NCBI GenBank assembly: GCA_003290165.1
Contig: QNQO01006245.1
Span: forward strand, 155,002-219,001
From: Berberis thunbergii
Taxonomy: Eukaryota; Streptophyta; Magnoliopsida; Ranunculales; Berberidaceae
Length of the DNA stretch: 64,000 nucleotides
Direction of reading: 5' to 3'
Shown here: piece by piece, positions 1 to 10,530 of the stretch
Layout of the letters: each line of letters starts with the position of its first letter
Numbering within the stretch: the stretch's first letter is position 1
Program-made: the position numbers and the translations under genes
The notes under the pieces: generated by a model
The model's database searches: none
The model's input: only the letters and a program-made list of their open reading frames with translations
What the model was told of the DNA's origin: nothing

Positions 1-315
1 CATGATTAAGTCACACAGGGAATTAACAATGACCATTATATAAGGTAAAATGAACATTCAACAAAGGTGTGAAAGTTTAGTTGAGTTTTGTCAATATTTA
101 TCTCTATCTCCAATAGAGTTACTGATTTAAGCATTGAGGTGTCTTTGACCACCAAAAAGGTGGTCTTGGACAATTTAACATTTATTTTGTAGGAGACCAA
201 ATTTTGGACACATCAAAAGCAACGAAATTAGAGGAGAGGTGAGATATAGAGATTCCCAAATGAATAAGGAGATGAAGAAGAGGTCCTGGAGATAAAGCTT
301 ATTTGGTTTCTCATA
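1..315. other. Left flank of the MULE, no gene seen
   Basis: AT-rich DNA with no open frame or motif I can assign. It ends at the 9-bp target duplication of the Mutator-like element that follows. Confidence 0.6.
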
Positions 316-324
316 TCAACCGAC
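316..324. repeat. 9-bp target-site duplication, left copy
   Basis: TCAACCGAC, identical to 6007-6015 at the other end of the Mutator-like element. Confidence 0.93.
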
Positions 325-412
325 GAGAAATTCTAGCTGGCCCGTCCTCACAGCCCGTCCCATGGGACGGACCCTCCCAGGCACGTGCTTTTGGGAGGGC
401 GTCTCGCACGTG
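325..412 (+). repeat. Left terminal inverted repeat of the MULE
   Basis: Starts GAGAAATTCTAGCTGG and ends TCTCGCACGTG. It pairs with 5918-6006 almost base for base, the main difference being GAGAA against GCAAAA at the outer tip. It contains two CACGTG-type G-box cores. Confidence 0.93.
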
Positions 413-429
413 ATCAAAACCCACTCTTC

Positions 430-720
430 AGTCTTCACTTAGGGTTGAGGGAGAATGGCGAGAAACCATTAGAGAAACTCTTCAACCAGCTTTGAATCCT
501 CTCCTCCTCACTTAGCGTTGAGTCGATTTGAGGGAGAACAAAACCCACTCTTCACTGATCAAAACCCACTCTTCACTGCTTCGAATCGATTTGAGGGAGA
601 ACAATGGCGAGAAACTCGATTTGAGGGAGAACAAAACAGAGTGAAACAAAAATCAATACCCACTCTTCACTGCTTCGAATCGATTTGAGGGAGAACAATG
701 GCGAGAAATCCTCTCATCCT
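430..720 (+). repeat. Subterminal imperfect direct repeats inside the MULE
   Basis: The strings CCCACTCTTCACTGCTTC, CGATTTGAGGGAGAACAA and AATGGCGAGAAA recur two to four times in close tandem. A short ORF starts in the last copy (698-1030, 110 codons) but is built from the repeated sequence and a homopolymer, so I do not call it a gene. Confidence 0.75.
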
Positions 721-819
721 CATCGACTGCTCCACAACAATCCACGGCGAATTCGTGCATCGATCTGCTCGTCATCGACTGCTCCTCCTTGACTCCTCGA
801 CTGCTCGTCATCGTCTGGT

Positions 820-985
820 GTTTGGTCAGTTTCCCTTGCAGAATTACTGCTGTCAGTGCAACAAAGAATTACTGCAGTCTGGTGTGGAGCTCCTTTTTTT
901 TTTTTTTTTCGATCTGTCAGTGCAACAAAGAATTACTGCTTTGGTGTTTGGTCAGTTTCCCTTGCAGAATTGTAATAGCAGAATT
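820..985 (+). repeat. Duplicated segment around a poly-T tract
   Basis: The words TGGTCAGTTTCCCTTGCAGA and GTCAGTGCAACAAAGAATTA each occur twice, in swapped order around a T tract at about 894-909. This looks like local rearrangement of element DNA. Confidence 0.7.
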
Positions 986-1802
986 GTATTAAGTTTAGTG
1001 CTTTGGGAGTTTCAACTTCATGAATTGTAATAGCAGAATTGTATCGATTTTCAGTAGCATAATTTCTGATAATCAGATAAATTACAATTTTTGATATGAT
1101 ATATAGATGTTTGTTATGGGATTTTTTTTACCCTTGGGGCGATTTTTGTTTCTGCTACTGCCGAATTGGTTCTTTATTGGAGTATCATATGATTTGCATA
1201 TGTGCCAGAATTATGTTTTTGCAGTGAATTCTTCTTGTACAAAACTAGGACATCTACTGTGATGCATTTTTTTCCACATTGTCATCTTTGCTGTGAATGG
1301 TTGCAGTAGGGAGGTGATCATTCAAAGATATATGGTCCCAATTGAGGTCTATGCTTTCTTTTAAGGATCAGCCTGTTGATTGTAAGCTTCCTACTATGGT
1401 TTCTTAGTCATTTTTCTAGTAATAGAAGCTAAAAATCTAGTTGTGCTTAGTTTGTCAGTCGAATTGCAGTTTCACTTTATACTTTCTACTTGTTTGTTGC
1501 CAAGATTGGTTGTTCTCCTAGCAAACCATCCTTTTTATCTTTGCACAATGCTGATATTCCTGACAAGGAGAATTCATTGCGCCTCCTCCTTCTTCTTTGA
1601 AGCCTGGTGGAGTGAGTGAGTGAGTGAGTGAGCAGAAGAAAAAACCCATTTCAGTGTGGAAGATTTATTTCAGTGAGTGAGTTTGTAAATTTGATTAAGT
1701 GTTTTGAGTTTGAGATGGAGTTTGTAAATTCAGTGAACAGTGATCAGTGTTTTGAGCTTTTGAGTTTGTAAATCTGATTAAGTGGTTAGGTTCTAAATTT
1801 GG

Positions 1803-2035
1803 AACGGTTCGTCACTTATTAGCATGTATGCCAAGTGTGGGAATGAAAAGTGTTGAATGCTTGATGGACTCTGCAGGGATTCGGCCTGATGCAATAACTT
1901 TTGCATGTGTGTTGAATGCTTGATGGAGGGTTGGTTAAAGAAGGTTTAGGTTGTTTTGAAAAGATGACTGAGGTTTATGGTATCGAACCATACATTGCAC
2001 ATTATGGGTGCATGATTGACCTCTTTGGCCATGCA
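1803..2035 (+). pseudogene. PLS-class pentatricopeptide repeat (PPR) gene fragment
   Basis: The reading frame gives SLISMYAKCGNE, then IRPDAITFACVLNA, a frame break near 1920, then KEGLGCFEKMTEVYGIEP and HYGCMIDLFGHAG. These are typical L- and S-type PPR motifs of the organelle RNA-editing PPR family. The piece covers about two repeats, has no start codon or targeting peptide, and is broken by at least one frameshift. It lies wholly inside the MULE, so I read it as captured and decaying DNA and not as a gene. Confidence 0.8.
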
Positions 2036-2221
2036 GGTTTGTGTTATGAACTGATCTTCTTTATTCTTGTTTCTGCAGGATTGGAGTTCCAAGCAATGCA
2101 CTATCAGCACCAATGTCAGAGTTGGATGAATTTCTGGATGTTGTGGAACTGATAGGATTCGGCCTCCTATCAGATTTACCTATACGAGGAGAAGGAATAC
2201 ATCTGTGAACATCTGTGAAGT

Positions 2222-2470
2222 TGCTGGGAGTGCTGAATGCTGAATGCTGAATGAGGCATGCTGATTGGTGAATGCTGAATGAGGAATGCTGAATGCTGAA
2301 GGCTGATATGGAATGCTGATATTAGAATAATGATGCTGAAAGAATGCTGATGCTGATATTGGTACTGGAATGCTGATGTTGATATTGGAATAATGATGCT
2401 GAGAGAATGGGAGGAGTTAATGCTGATGATTGGAAGTTCTGTTAGAAGACTGCTGATGCTAGGAATTCTG
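2222..2470 (+). repeat. Degenerate tandem repeat of ATGCTGA
   Basis: The heptamer ATGCTGA and close variants (GAATGCTGA, GATGCTGAT) recur more than fifteen times, with spacing drifting from 7 to about 20 bases. It shows no coding pattern. Confidence 0.8.
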
Positions 2471-2499
2471 GAAAGAGTATGTCAAAGGAGCAGTTAGAG

Positions 2500-2900
2500 G
2501 TTATGATGTATATTCTGTTAGTTCTGTTAAGTGTGCTCTGTTAGTATTAACAGATATTGTTGCTCAGTTAGTCTATAAATAAGAATACATGAGGAGAACA
2601 GAATTCATTCATTGATTGTAATAAATGTACATTGAGCAAACTGCTCAAGGAGAGTTAGAGCATCTCGAATCGCTCTAAGGGAGATTTGCAATCTCGAATT
2701 TGCTAATACAATTCTTTGTATCTTTCATTACAATTGATCAATGCAATACAATCTTTCTTTCTTCAATAACTCCAATTCAGTTTGTCTTCTACAACAGATA
2801 TTGCTTGAATTCATTTCTTTCTGCAGTCAGTATTCCACAGCAGAATTGTTGTTGGCTTCTCTTATTGCTTGAGTTGATTTCATAACAAAGTTACAATCTG
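2500..2900 (+). other. Possible copia-type LTR remnant inside the MULE
   Basis: The stretch has a TATAAATA box (about 2573), repeated TCTGTTAG words before it, and a downstream poly-T/CAATACAAT zone, which resembles the promoter and R/U5 part of a Ty1/copia LTR. I see no partner LTR, primer-binding site or target duplication, so this is a weak call. Confidence 0.25.
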
Positions 2901-3296
2901 CAAGCAAGAACATCAGAAGATCAGTGCATATCAGGAACCTGGCAAGACTCATTCAAAGCAAGAACAATCAAGATAATTGGAAAATCAAGGAAGACTGATT
3001 CTGAAAGGTTGATGCTTTGTATTGAATGATTCTGTAAAGATTACAATGGAAAGATTGAATGTACAACAATGTATTACAGTAATGAATGATATTCTGTTAC
3101 AAACTCAGATTCTACATTTACAAGTATCTTCAGTCTGTAAATTCTCTTATTTGTTTGGACTGCTCACTGTCATTAGAACTGCACTGCCTTGAATCTGTCC
3201 TGCAAAACATAGCAACCAGATCAGTTCTTATCATACCAGGTCAGTTCTTATCAATGGTACATGACTTAGAATTTCATGTAATCTTGCAGGTCAGTC

Positions 3297-3323
3297 ATGC
3301 CCAACACTTGTATGAGGCATGTA
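3297..3323 (+). repeat. 27-bp inverted repeat, left copy (mate at 4605-4631)
   Basis: CATGCCCAACACTTGTATGA and its continuation at 3297-3323 are exactly the reverse complement of 4605-4631. Next to each copy lies a direct repeat containing CTTATCATACCAGGTCAG (about 3228-3290 and 4640-4693). The MORC fragment sits between them. Confidence 0.88.
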
Positions 3324-3324
3324 A

Positions 3325-4384
3325 TCTTGTACCCCTCGATCCTGACTCATTCACAAGCTTCTTATGTCTCCGAGGAGCATAGCCAATTTTGTGGCAGTTT
3401 GAGGACCTGATGAGACAATAAATGAGTGTTAATGCTTCAAAGAAACTACTCTGCAACCAAAAGATGAAACTAGAACAAACCAATATGTCTTTTGCATCTG
3501 TATTAGTCGTGATTCAAGTCGCTGAAGCACTGTCGTGCGCTCAAAACCTTGTTTATCATGAGCTGGTTCTACAAAATTAGCCTCCAAAACACCTACAGTA
3601 TATAATTTATATTCTGTGAGTCAAATTGTCAGTGACATACAATTTGAATCCAGATAAAGAGCAGTACCAATAACTCCACGTCCATCACTTCCTGCAGCAT
3701 TCCAAACCCTCCAGAATGGCTAAAACAATAACAAACTAAAAATTATCCCTCCAATGTCTACATCACGAGAACAAGCCAGATCGTTCATCATATCAAACAA
3801 GATATGCCAAAAGCAAGAGAAAACGACGGACCTTAATAAGTCTATTTTTATGATACACGTTGAACCCTTGAACATCAATGTGATCTTTAGCATCCTTTAC
3901 AAAGCCCATTCTCACAGTAGCAACCATCTGCATTAGAGCATAGATTCTAAAAATTAATCAGCACCAGTACTTAAAGTAAAATTAAAAAAAAATGGTAACT
4001 AGAAAAATATATACATTTGCATCCTTTGGAACTCCATCCACACTGGTTGGCCTGTATGTAACTAGAGACGGCAGAGGATACCCTTAATGAGTGTCGATAT
4101 GTCAGGAAGTGCCGGGAGTTGGGAAATTGCCTTGCCATTTCTATCTTCTCGTCACGATTTACACCCCTTATTTGAATATCCTGCCATTTTATTTGAATCA
4201 GAACATTCTCTTTGAGAAATATCATAATGTTAATACAAATACAGACAATAAATAAAAATAAGAGAACGAAGAAAAGAAGCCATACATTTTGATTGGCACA
4301 AAAATCAAGTTCTAGTTCTCCTTGATCATCCTCCCAGAGATTGTAGATAATAATACGTGTACCGTGATCACTCATTTGATTGAA
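3325..4384 (-). pseudogene. MORC: MORC (microrchidia) GHKL-ATPase fragment with introns, captured by the MULE
   Basis: Seven exon-like blocks read in order on the minus strand, with splice signals between most of them. Visible blocks include GTRIIIYNLWEDDQGELELD (exon 4286-4384), QIRGVNRDEK and FPNSRHFLTYRHSLR (exon 4082-4190), DGVPKDAN, VQGFNVYHKNRLIK, PFWRVWNAAGSDGRGVIG, VLEANFVEPAHDKQGFE, and NCHKIGYAPRRHKK at the end. These match the region after the ATPase core (S5-fold part) of plant MORC proteins, which act in gene silencing and heterochromatin compaction. The N-terminal ATP-binding motifs and the C-terminal coiled coil are absent, so it cannot make a working MORC. Because it is antisense to the element's long left part, read-through transcripts could pair with the parent mRNA; that is inference. 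Confidence 0.9.
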
Positions 4385-4604
4385 CTGCACATTTAAACTC
4401 ATTGAGATATTTGAATAAATAGGTAATTATGAACAGGAGACTCATACATGCTTATACAGCATGGACACTGAAAGTTTCAAAGAGTAAGCATAAACACTAA
4501 ACACTGACATGCCTCAAAAACTTGGTCAACGTGTCCAGAATTTTTTACTAGGTTACAGTGGTTGGACAATTGATCAATGCGACCAAAAATTTTGGCCAAG
4601 TTAG

Positions 4605-4631
4605 ACATGCCTCATACAAGTGTTGGGCATG
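4605..4631 (-). repeat. 27-bp inverted repeat, right copy
   Basis: Exact reverse complement of 3297-3323. The pair brackets the captured MORC fragment and may mark the joints of the capture or a later duplication. Confidence 0.88.
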
Positions 4632-5473
4632 TCCAGATTTTCTTATCATACCAGGTCAGTTCTTATCAGCAGAATTTCATGTAATCTTGCAGGAGAAATT
4701 TTCAATGCAGAAAATCACATTAATCATAATGAATCACACTCCTAAAACATGTCCATCACCACTTCTAAAAGACTCTAATCGACTCCAAACCATAGTCATT
4801 TACCTAGCAAAGCCCCACTTATTCATCTAATCCCCAAAGCTCTATCTTGTAATGCAACACTTGTCTCAATTGAACAAATAAAAAATCCTCATGATCGTTC
4901 CAAAGAAATTTCATAACAATTTGCTATCGACACCCGAATAACCCATGGAAAGAAACCTACCCTTCCACCATCTAATCCCAAATACAAGATATCTTCTACA
5001 AATGCATCCAATCACAAGTGATCAAGACACCCTAGTTCTCCTACACCACACAATTTGGTCTTTTTAATAAATTTGATTTAGAACCCTAGAACTCCAATCT
5101 CATGCAAAAAATCATTACATCAACATGAATAAACAAAAGGGTATCATCAATAACAAAAACTCATTACAGAAATTTGTTCGTGGAACACAATAAACAAGTT
5201 TCAGCTTACCTCAGCTTGAAAATCCTAAAAAATGAACAAGTAGCGCTTGAAACCATCCTGCATATAGTTTGTTAGCATTCAATTAAACTCAGCTAGGCAT
5301 TTCATCAAACAGTTTTCAGTAGTCAAGAAGAAGAAGTGTACTTTGGTTCACAGATTTTCAATAGTTTAGTAGGGGAAGAAGCAATATACTCCATATTTCT
5401 TTGGTTCACAGATTTTGCAACATTACAACCATAAATAAGAAAACCAAACAAGAAAATTGAGAGAAAATCAAAC

Positions 5474-5790
5474 CTCAAGGCATTGAAGCCAACTATCTCT
5501 CTTCCCAAGCTCTTCAAACAAGAGAAAACAGTGCTCAGTCCTGATGAACTTGACATGCTTGTTTAATGTTGAAATCAAAGGCCTTTTTTCATTGAAATTC
5601 TTCAATAGCACACGAACCAGATCTTCTGTCTCTGAACTTTCATTCCTTGGGAGTGATTTTCTCTTTGACCGAGTGGGGATGGAAGTGGTGTTGGTGGTTC
5701 TGGTGATGGGGTTGTTTGAATCTCTGTGTTTGAGGCATGATTGGATTGGTTTGAAGTGGCGGAGCGTGGGTTGGTTGAATTTGGGAGCAA
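5474..5790 (-). pseudogene. 5' exon of an EMB2453-like chloroplast PPR gene, captured by the MULE
   Basis: The minus-strand frame starts at a Met near 5788 and reads a Ser/Thr/Pro-rich stretch like a transit peptide. Then come EDLVRVLLKNFNEKRPLIST, LNKHVKF and IRTEHCFLLFEELGK, ending WLQCLEV at a GT donor (about 5473). From memory of the family this matches the N-terminal part of the plant P-class PPR protein type represented by Arabidopsis EMB2453. The PPR array itself is missing: the following minus-strand sequence is intron-like and then element DNA. The piece abuts the right TIR, so a natural promoter and start may lie next to the element end. Confidence 0.75.
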
Positions 5791-5917
5791 ATGGGAGAAG
5801 TATTCCTTTTCTCTCTGATTCTCTGTGTTTTGTCCCTCCCTCCCTCTTAAATTTCAGCGGAAATTCAAATTTTCCCGCTCTTTTTTTTTTTTTTTTTTTT
5901 TTGAAGCTTCGGTCGGG

Positions 5918-6006
5918 CACGTGCGAGACACCCTCCCAAAGGCACGTGCCTGGGAGGGTCCGTCCCATGGGACGGGCTGTGAGGACGGGCCAGCTAGAAT
6001 TTTTGC
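5918..6006 (-). repeat. Right terminal inverted repeat of the MULE
   Basis: Inverted partner of 325-412, followed by the 9-bp duplication at 6007-6015. Confidence 0.93.
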
Positions 6007-6400
6007 TCAACCGACTCACTCATTCTATCACCAACCATGTCTTCCTCTTCTTTAACCCCCACCATAAAATGCATAAAAACTAATCACCAGGAAGAGCAGC
6101 AGGAGCTGATAGAAACAATGAAATTTCAAGGTGAAGTTAATTATCAACAAATGTAGAACTTCTTGGAAAATGGGAAAAATGATTAATTCGTTCACAATCT
6201 ACCATTCTATCAACGATTCCCTAATTGAATCCCCCGTTTGACTAAATCGAGTTCAACCAAGTCTTCGATTTCACTCAATTTCGAACGGGATGCGACTTCA
6301 TCCATCAGATCTTCAAGTGTGGCTTCAGATCGACTCGTCTCACTAATTTTGATTCAACCCGAACAAAATGAAGGTCTTAGATCGAATAGGAAGAAGAGGT

Positions 6401-6595
6401 TTAGAGAGGTCTGGAGAATGTCGTGGCTTTTCTGATAGGAGTAACATGCTCATTGTCATAATCGGCTTCTTGCGCTGCGACGTCGAAGCACTGGAGGAAC
6501 CGCATCTCTTTTGACTCTGGCCCACTGCCACTAAAATCACCTCTGTTCCTCTTTGAAGGGTTCTTTACGCCGAATTGCTTTCCCTTTCCCTTCAT
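6401..6595 (-). CDS. Short basic ORF, possible exon of an unknown gene
   Basis: A 64-codon frame starts at 6595 behind a purine-rich leader of the kind seen in plant 5'UTRs. It begins with a Lys-rich stretch (MKGKGKQFGVKN, NPSKRNRGDF) and ends TTFSRPL. I do not recognise it and see no convincing downstream exon before the MULE boundary. It may be a decayed first exon. Confidence 0.25.
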   Translation of the reverse strand: MKGKGKQFGVKNPSKRNRGDFSGSGPESKEMRFLQCFDVAAQEADYDNEHVTPIRKATTFSRPL

Positions 6596-6659
6596 CGCAT
6601 TCTAACAGAGACAGAGAGAGAGACTTTGGAGTGAAGAACAGAAAAGAAGAAGAGAGAGA

Positions 6660-8400
6660 ATCCTTTGGTGGCCAAATGTGCTTGGCTGGGGGACAGGATG
6701 TCAAGTAGAAAAATCAATATTATTAAACATTTCCCACTCTCTTATCTCTTTACAACAATAAAATCCAAAAGAGTTTAAGAAATTAATTGGGTAAAATGTG
6801 GATTAAACCGATAAGATGGGGTGGAGTATTCTCCATTGCATATCCATCTTTGATCACTTTCTTTTTCGTGCTTATCACCATTACCCACCTTGACTATACT
6901 GTCATTTCTTATAGGAAATAAATATTATGGCCTTAATATCAATAATTCGTTTGAAAACCATATAATTGTGTAACTTGAAACAATTAAGTTTAAGATGATA
7001 GAACAGAATAATCAAAGTCTAACAACCTAACCCACCCACAATTTCCCTTTCCCTGTTCCAAGTAATTGGTATGCATGAAATATAAACGAATGTGAAAACT
7101 AAAAGTAAGCAACAACCCACCAGTCCAATTTTCACATTCATTAGTCTAAATTTCAGGCATCAAAAGACGACTAATTAATCGGAATTATAACCAGAAGTGT
7201 AAGTAGTTTCAGGGAAATTGTAAATCAACTTACATTGCGAGAAAGGTGTTTCAGAAAAGCACCTGATGTTGAGTGTGTTCGTAAACACTAAACGTATAAA
7301 ACCATCTCTGAGTAGCCTCTTTGGGAATGTTGGGTGAGAATATGATTTCTTCCACAAAGGAAAAAGAGTGTTATCAGATTGACAAAAATTGAAGAAAAGT
7401 GACAAGTAGTACAATGTAATAATCAGTATTCACAGGGTGAAATTACTGTGATGTAGAATTAATGTCCCCTTTTTTGTGTAAAAATATAATATAATAAGAG
7501 ATGTATTTATCATGACGACGAGCAAAACGTATATAAAAAGATTTTGCATTGTACTGCTAATGTCAATGATAATGCAATGCTCCATTCTAAACAGATTATA
7601 AAAGAAGAACCAAGTATTATTATGCAACCAAATTCACAAGATGATGAAAGTGATTTGCAATTAAATAGAAAATTTGAATTATTCAACCAATAAATTTAAG
7701 GTCCACTATCATCAATATTTTAAGAAAATAATAATAAAAATATATTATTATGTAACTGAAACCCCCTCCCCATTGGTGGGGGTTCATCTGAAAATAAAAA
7801 TAAAAAATATATACATAAAGTTTGGTCAAGGAAAACTATGTTTTTACCTTTGAATTGATGTATCAACCCAAAGGAAAAAGGACTCCTGGCTCCCTGCAGA
7901 TTTCAAATTGGAAAATGTTTCTTTTTCCATGTTGGCTGCCAAAATCTAAGAGTCCTTAACTTCAGATCGATAAGTTGACTTGCTGGATTTGGTTAATTAA
8001 GACCTTGAAATTGACACCAGAACAAATACCGAATATGTAAGGAAAATGTCTTGGTTCCATGGAAACATCGATAGTCACTTTCACCATTCTTCTTTTTTTC
8101 AGTTTTTTTACCATTTGGTTAATTAAGTGTTGCTTGCTGACTTTGTTCAGGAGCTAGTCTTGGATTGTAGTAGAAAGCATATATCTGATTTGTTCTGCAA
8201 ATTCAAAATTAAACCGTGGAAATTTATGAAAAGTCCTTTTGATGATAAGAGAGTATTCATTCCCCTAGTATACTAAATCACTAAAAGAAATGGTCAGATA
8301 ATAAATATTTGGTAGTTGAACAAACAAAAAAAATATGAAATAATATTGATAAATAGAACACGTGAGAGTCGCGTACTTGACAGGTTCTTGTAGAGAATGT
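6660..8400. other. Intergenic, AT-rich, no gene seen
   Basis: No supported coding frame. A short palindrome (AACCCCCTCCCCATTGGTGG type, about 7760-7785) could form a hairpin. The rest is low-complexity upstream DNA of the IST1-like gene. Confidence 0.5.
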
Positions 8401-8552
8401 AATGTACACACGAAGAAACCAGGCAGGAAGGCAAGCAAGTAAGCTTGGCCGGTTCCAATTCCACTTCCACCTGTGTGTACAAAGCAAAGCAAAGCAAAAC
8501 AAAACAACAAACCGCGTTGAGCAGAGAGCACACTTTCTCAATTTCTCTATCT

Positions 8553-8765
8553 CTCTATATATGTATTTATATTGTAGTCTCTCAGTCTCAACCCCACTCC
8601 CAAGCAAAGCAACACAACACAACACACACGGCCCCTTCCCTTGCCACCTTGCATTTCTTCCTCACATAAAACCCCCACTCTTTCACTCATCTCATCCTGC
8701 TCTAGCCGTATATAGACCAAGACAAGAGAAGAGAACAAGCAAGCACAGCATTCTCATCAGTTAAC
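8553..8765 (+). promoter_or_regulatory. Probable core promoter and 5' leader of the IST1-like gene
   Basis: A TATATATG box at about 8557-8564 lies 200 bp before the start codon. It is followed by a CT- and CA-rich leader (repeated CAACACAACAC words) typical of plant 5'UTRs. The transcription start is inferred, not seen. Confidence 0.45.
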
Positions 8766-10530
8766 ATGGGAAAGAAGCTGGATGCTCTGCTTGGAAGAAC
8801 CTTCAAGACTGCCAGATTCAAGAATCTTCTCAACCTTTCTATTTCACGTCTTGCTGTTCTAAAAAACCAACGCCAAGTTCGTGCCTCTCAGGCTCGCTCT
8901 GATACCACTCAACCTCGGTCACCAACACCGTGCTCTCCTTCGTGTAACTCCCATTATATTCAACATCCACTCTATATACATTTCCATCTCATCCTTTATG
9001 CATGCATTCATCTGTTTGTTGTTTTTATCAGGTTGAGCATGTCATCAAGGAGCAAAACATGCTGGATGTTTTTGTTATGCTAGAAGGATATTGCCATCTT
9101 CTCAAAGAAAGAGTTGTCCTCATTGAAAACAATAAGTCAGTTTCAGTATATAGTTTCCTTTTTTCTGATTTTTATTGTCATGAGTACTAGTTCTCAACTT
9201 AGTTTGTACTCCTTTGGATGTGCAGAACATGTCCTGATGAACTCGATGAGGCAATATCTGGCTTGATATTTGCAGCTTCAAGATGTGGGGAGTTCCCAGA
9301 ACTGCAAGAGATTCTCCAAGTTTTCATATCCAGATATGGAAAGGACTTTGCTGCTCGTGCTATTGAATTAAGGAATGGGGTGAATCGAATGGTAGAGTTA
9401 CTTGCGTCCAGGTTTCAACTTCAATTGCCTGATACATTATATTCGCATTTTGCAATTGTTTGTATAATAATAGCATTTTTTTAATACCTGTAGATCATTC
9501 TGAAACTATCAACCAGAAAGCCAAGTTTCGAAATCAGAATGAGTGTGTTACAAGAAATCGCGTCTGAAAATGGGATCATTCTTCATCTTCAGGAAGAATC
9601 TCCTGTGACAAAAGGTTTGTGATGGACAGTAATATTTGTGATATAAAACATAGATAGGCTGTAGCTAATAGTGTGTATTGATCAGCATGTCCCTCAATTT
9701 GTTAATAATTGCAGAAAAAGCTGAAACCGGGAGCGGAAAAGAACGAGCCCCAGCAAAATGTATCGGGTAAGTTGGATAACTCCAAGCTTGGAAATCAAAC
9801 TGAAAATTCAGTTGAAGAGATTGATCGAGAAGAGCAACTATATGGATCAATGAAAGAAAGGAAGAGTTATGCAAACGTTGCTACTGCAGCCCAGGCTGCT
9901 TTTGAATCAGCTGCTTATGCAGCAGATGCTGCAAGAGCTGCTGTAGAACTGTCTCGATTTCAATCACGAGACTTTTATCCTGATGATCAGAATAGTCCTG
10001 GTTCTCAAAGAGGAAACGGGTCTGACAATGAAAATTCTTTGAAATCTGGACGTGGAAATGTCGGTAGGAGTGAAGACTCCCAAAGAGTTGAAGATTCAAA
10101 TGAGGGATTGGATTTTGAGAAGATTCATCCTGTTGAATCAGACAGCGAAGAGCTACAAGAAATTCAACACCAAATTCAGCCAAAAGACTTCAGAGAGCGA
10201 AGTTATGAAAAATTAGAGAGATCTTTATCTTCTTCAGCCTTGGATTCAGTTGATGACTCACAGGAGGAGATCAGGATCTCTTCTGCCGTGGTGGGCACAT
10301 ATGAGCATCAGAGAAGATAAGGTTTGACACAAGTGATGATGAAACTTGGATTGAACATGGCACGGTCCCATGGTCAAACCACCACCGTGTGGGTATTGAA
10401 GCAAACTCAAACTCGTCCATCAATGAATCCCCAAAAACCAAAGACTGATACAAATAGAGACTTTGAAAAGGTAGAAAATGTTAAGCGTTTAAACATAGAA
10501 AGGAAGCCAATTTCTGTCAGGACAAGATGA
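8766..10530 (+). CDS. IST1-like (ISTL) gene with reading-frame breaks
   Basis: IST1 proteins bind ESCRT-III and VPS4/LIP5 in multivesicular-body sorting. Exons: 8766-8943, 9032-9135, 9226-9391, 9494-9614 and 9715 onward. The first reads MGKKLDALLGRTFKTARFKN. The next three give QNMLDVFVMLEGYCHLL, CPDELDEAISGLIFAASRCG and ASENGIILHLQEESP, so the IST1 helical domain is complete, and its GT/AG sites are good. The last exon has an Ala-rich segment (AFESAAYAADAARAAVELS) as in plant ISTLs, then an acidic Ser-rich tail. Frame faults: about 8 nt are missing near 8913 (the QARSDTTQ to LGHQHRALLR junction); exon 4 joins exon 5 one base out of phase; the tail shifts again near 10300-10320 and beyond. 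These could be true decay or indel errors in the assembly. The downstream HOP2 gene shows none. Confidence 0.85.

Larger units (their letters stand above)
325..6006. mobile_element. Mutator-like element carrying host gene fragments (Pack-MULE)
   Basis: The outermost ~88 bp at each end (325-412 and 5918-6006) are inverted copies that differ at only a handful of positions. Both contain the internal palindrome CCCGTCCCATGGGACGG and the block CTAGCTGGCCCGTCC. The flanks carry an exact 9-bp duplication, TCAACCGAC, at 316-324 and 6007-6015. Long TIRs plus a 9-bp duplication define a Mutator superfamily insertion. No MURA-type transposase frame is visible inside, so the element is non-autonomous. 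It holds pieces of at least three host genes: a PLS-class PPR gene, a MORC ATPase and an EMB2453-like PPR gene. The MORC piece keeps introns, so it was captured from DNA and not from mRNA. The perfect duplication and near-identical TIRs suggest a fairly recent insertion. Confidence 0.93.

Noticed and set aside
698..1030. 110-codon frame near the MULE left end as a transposon-encoded protein
   Set aside because: It runs through subterminal repeats and a long T tract (a Phe run) and has no recognisable domain.
8265..8625. Overlapping minus-strand frames rich in Cys/Phe/Leu
   Set aside because: They are antisense to the CT- and CA-rich leader of the IST1-like gene, and their composition explains them.
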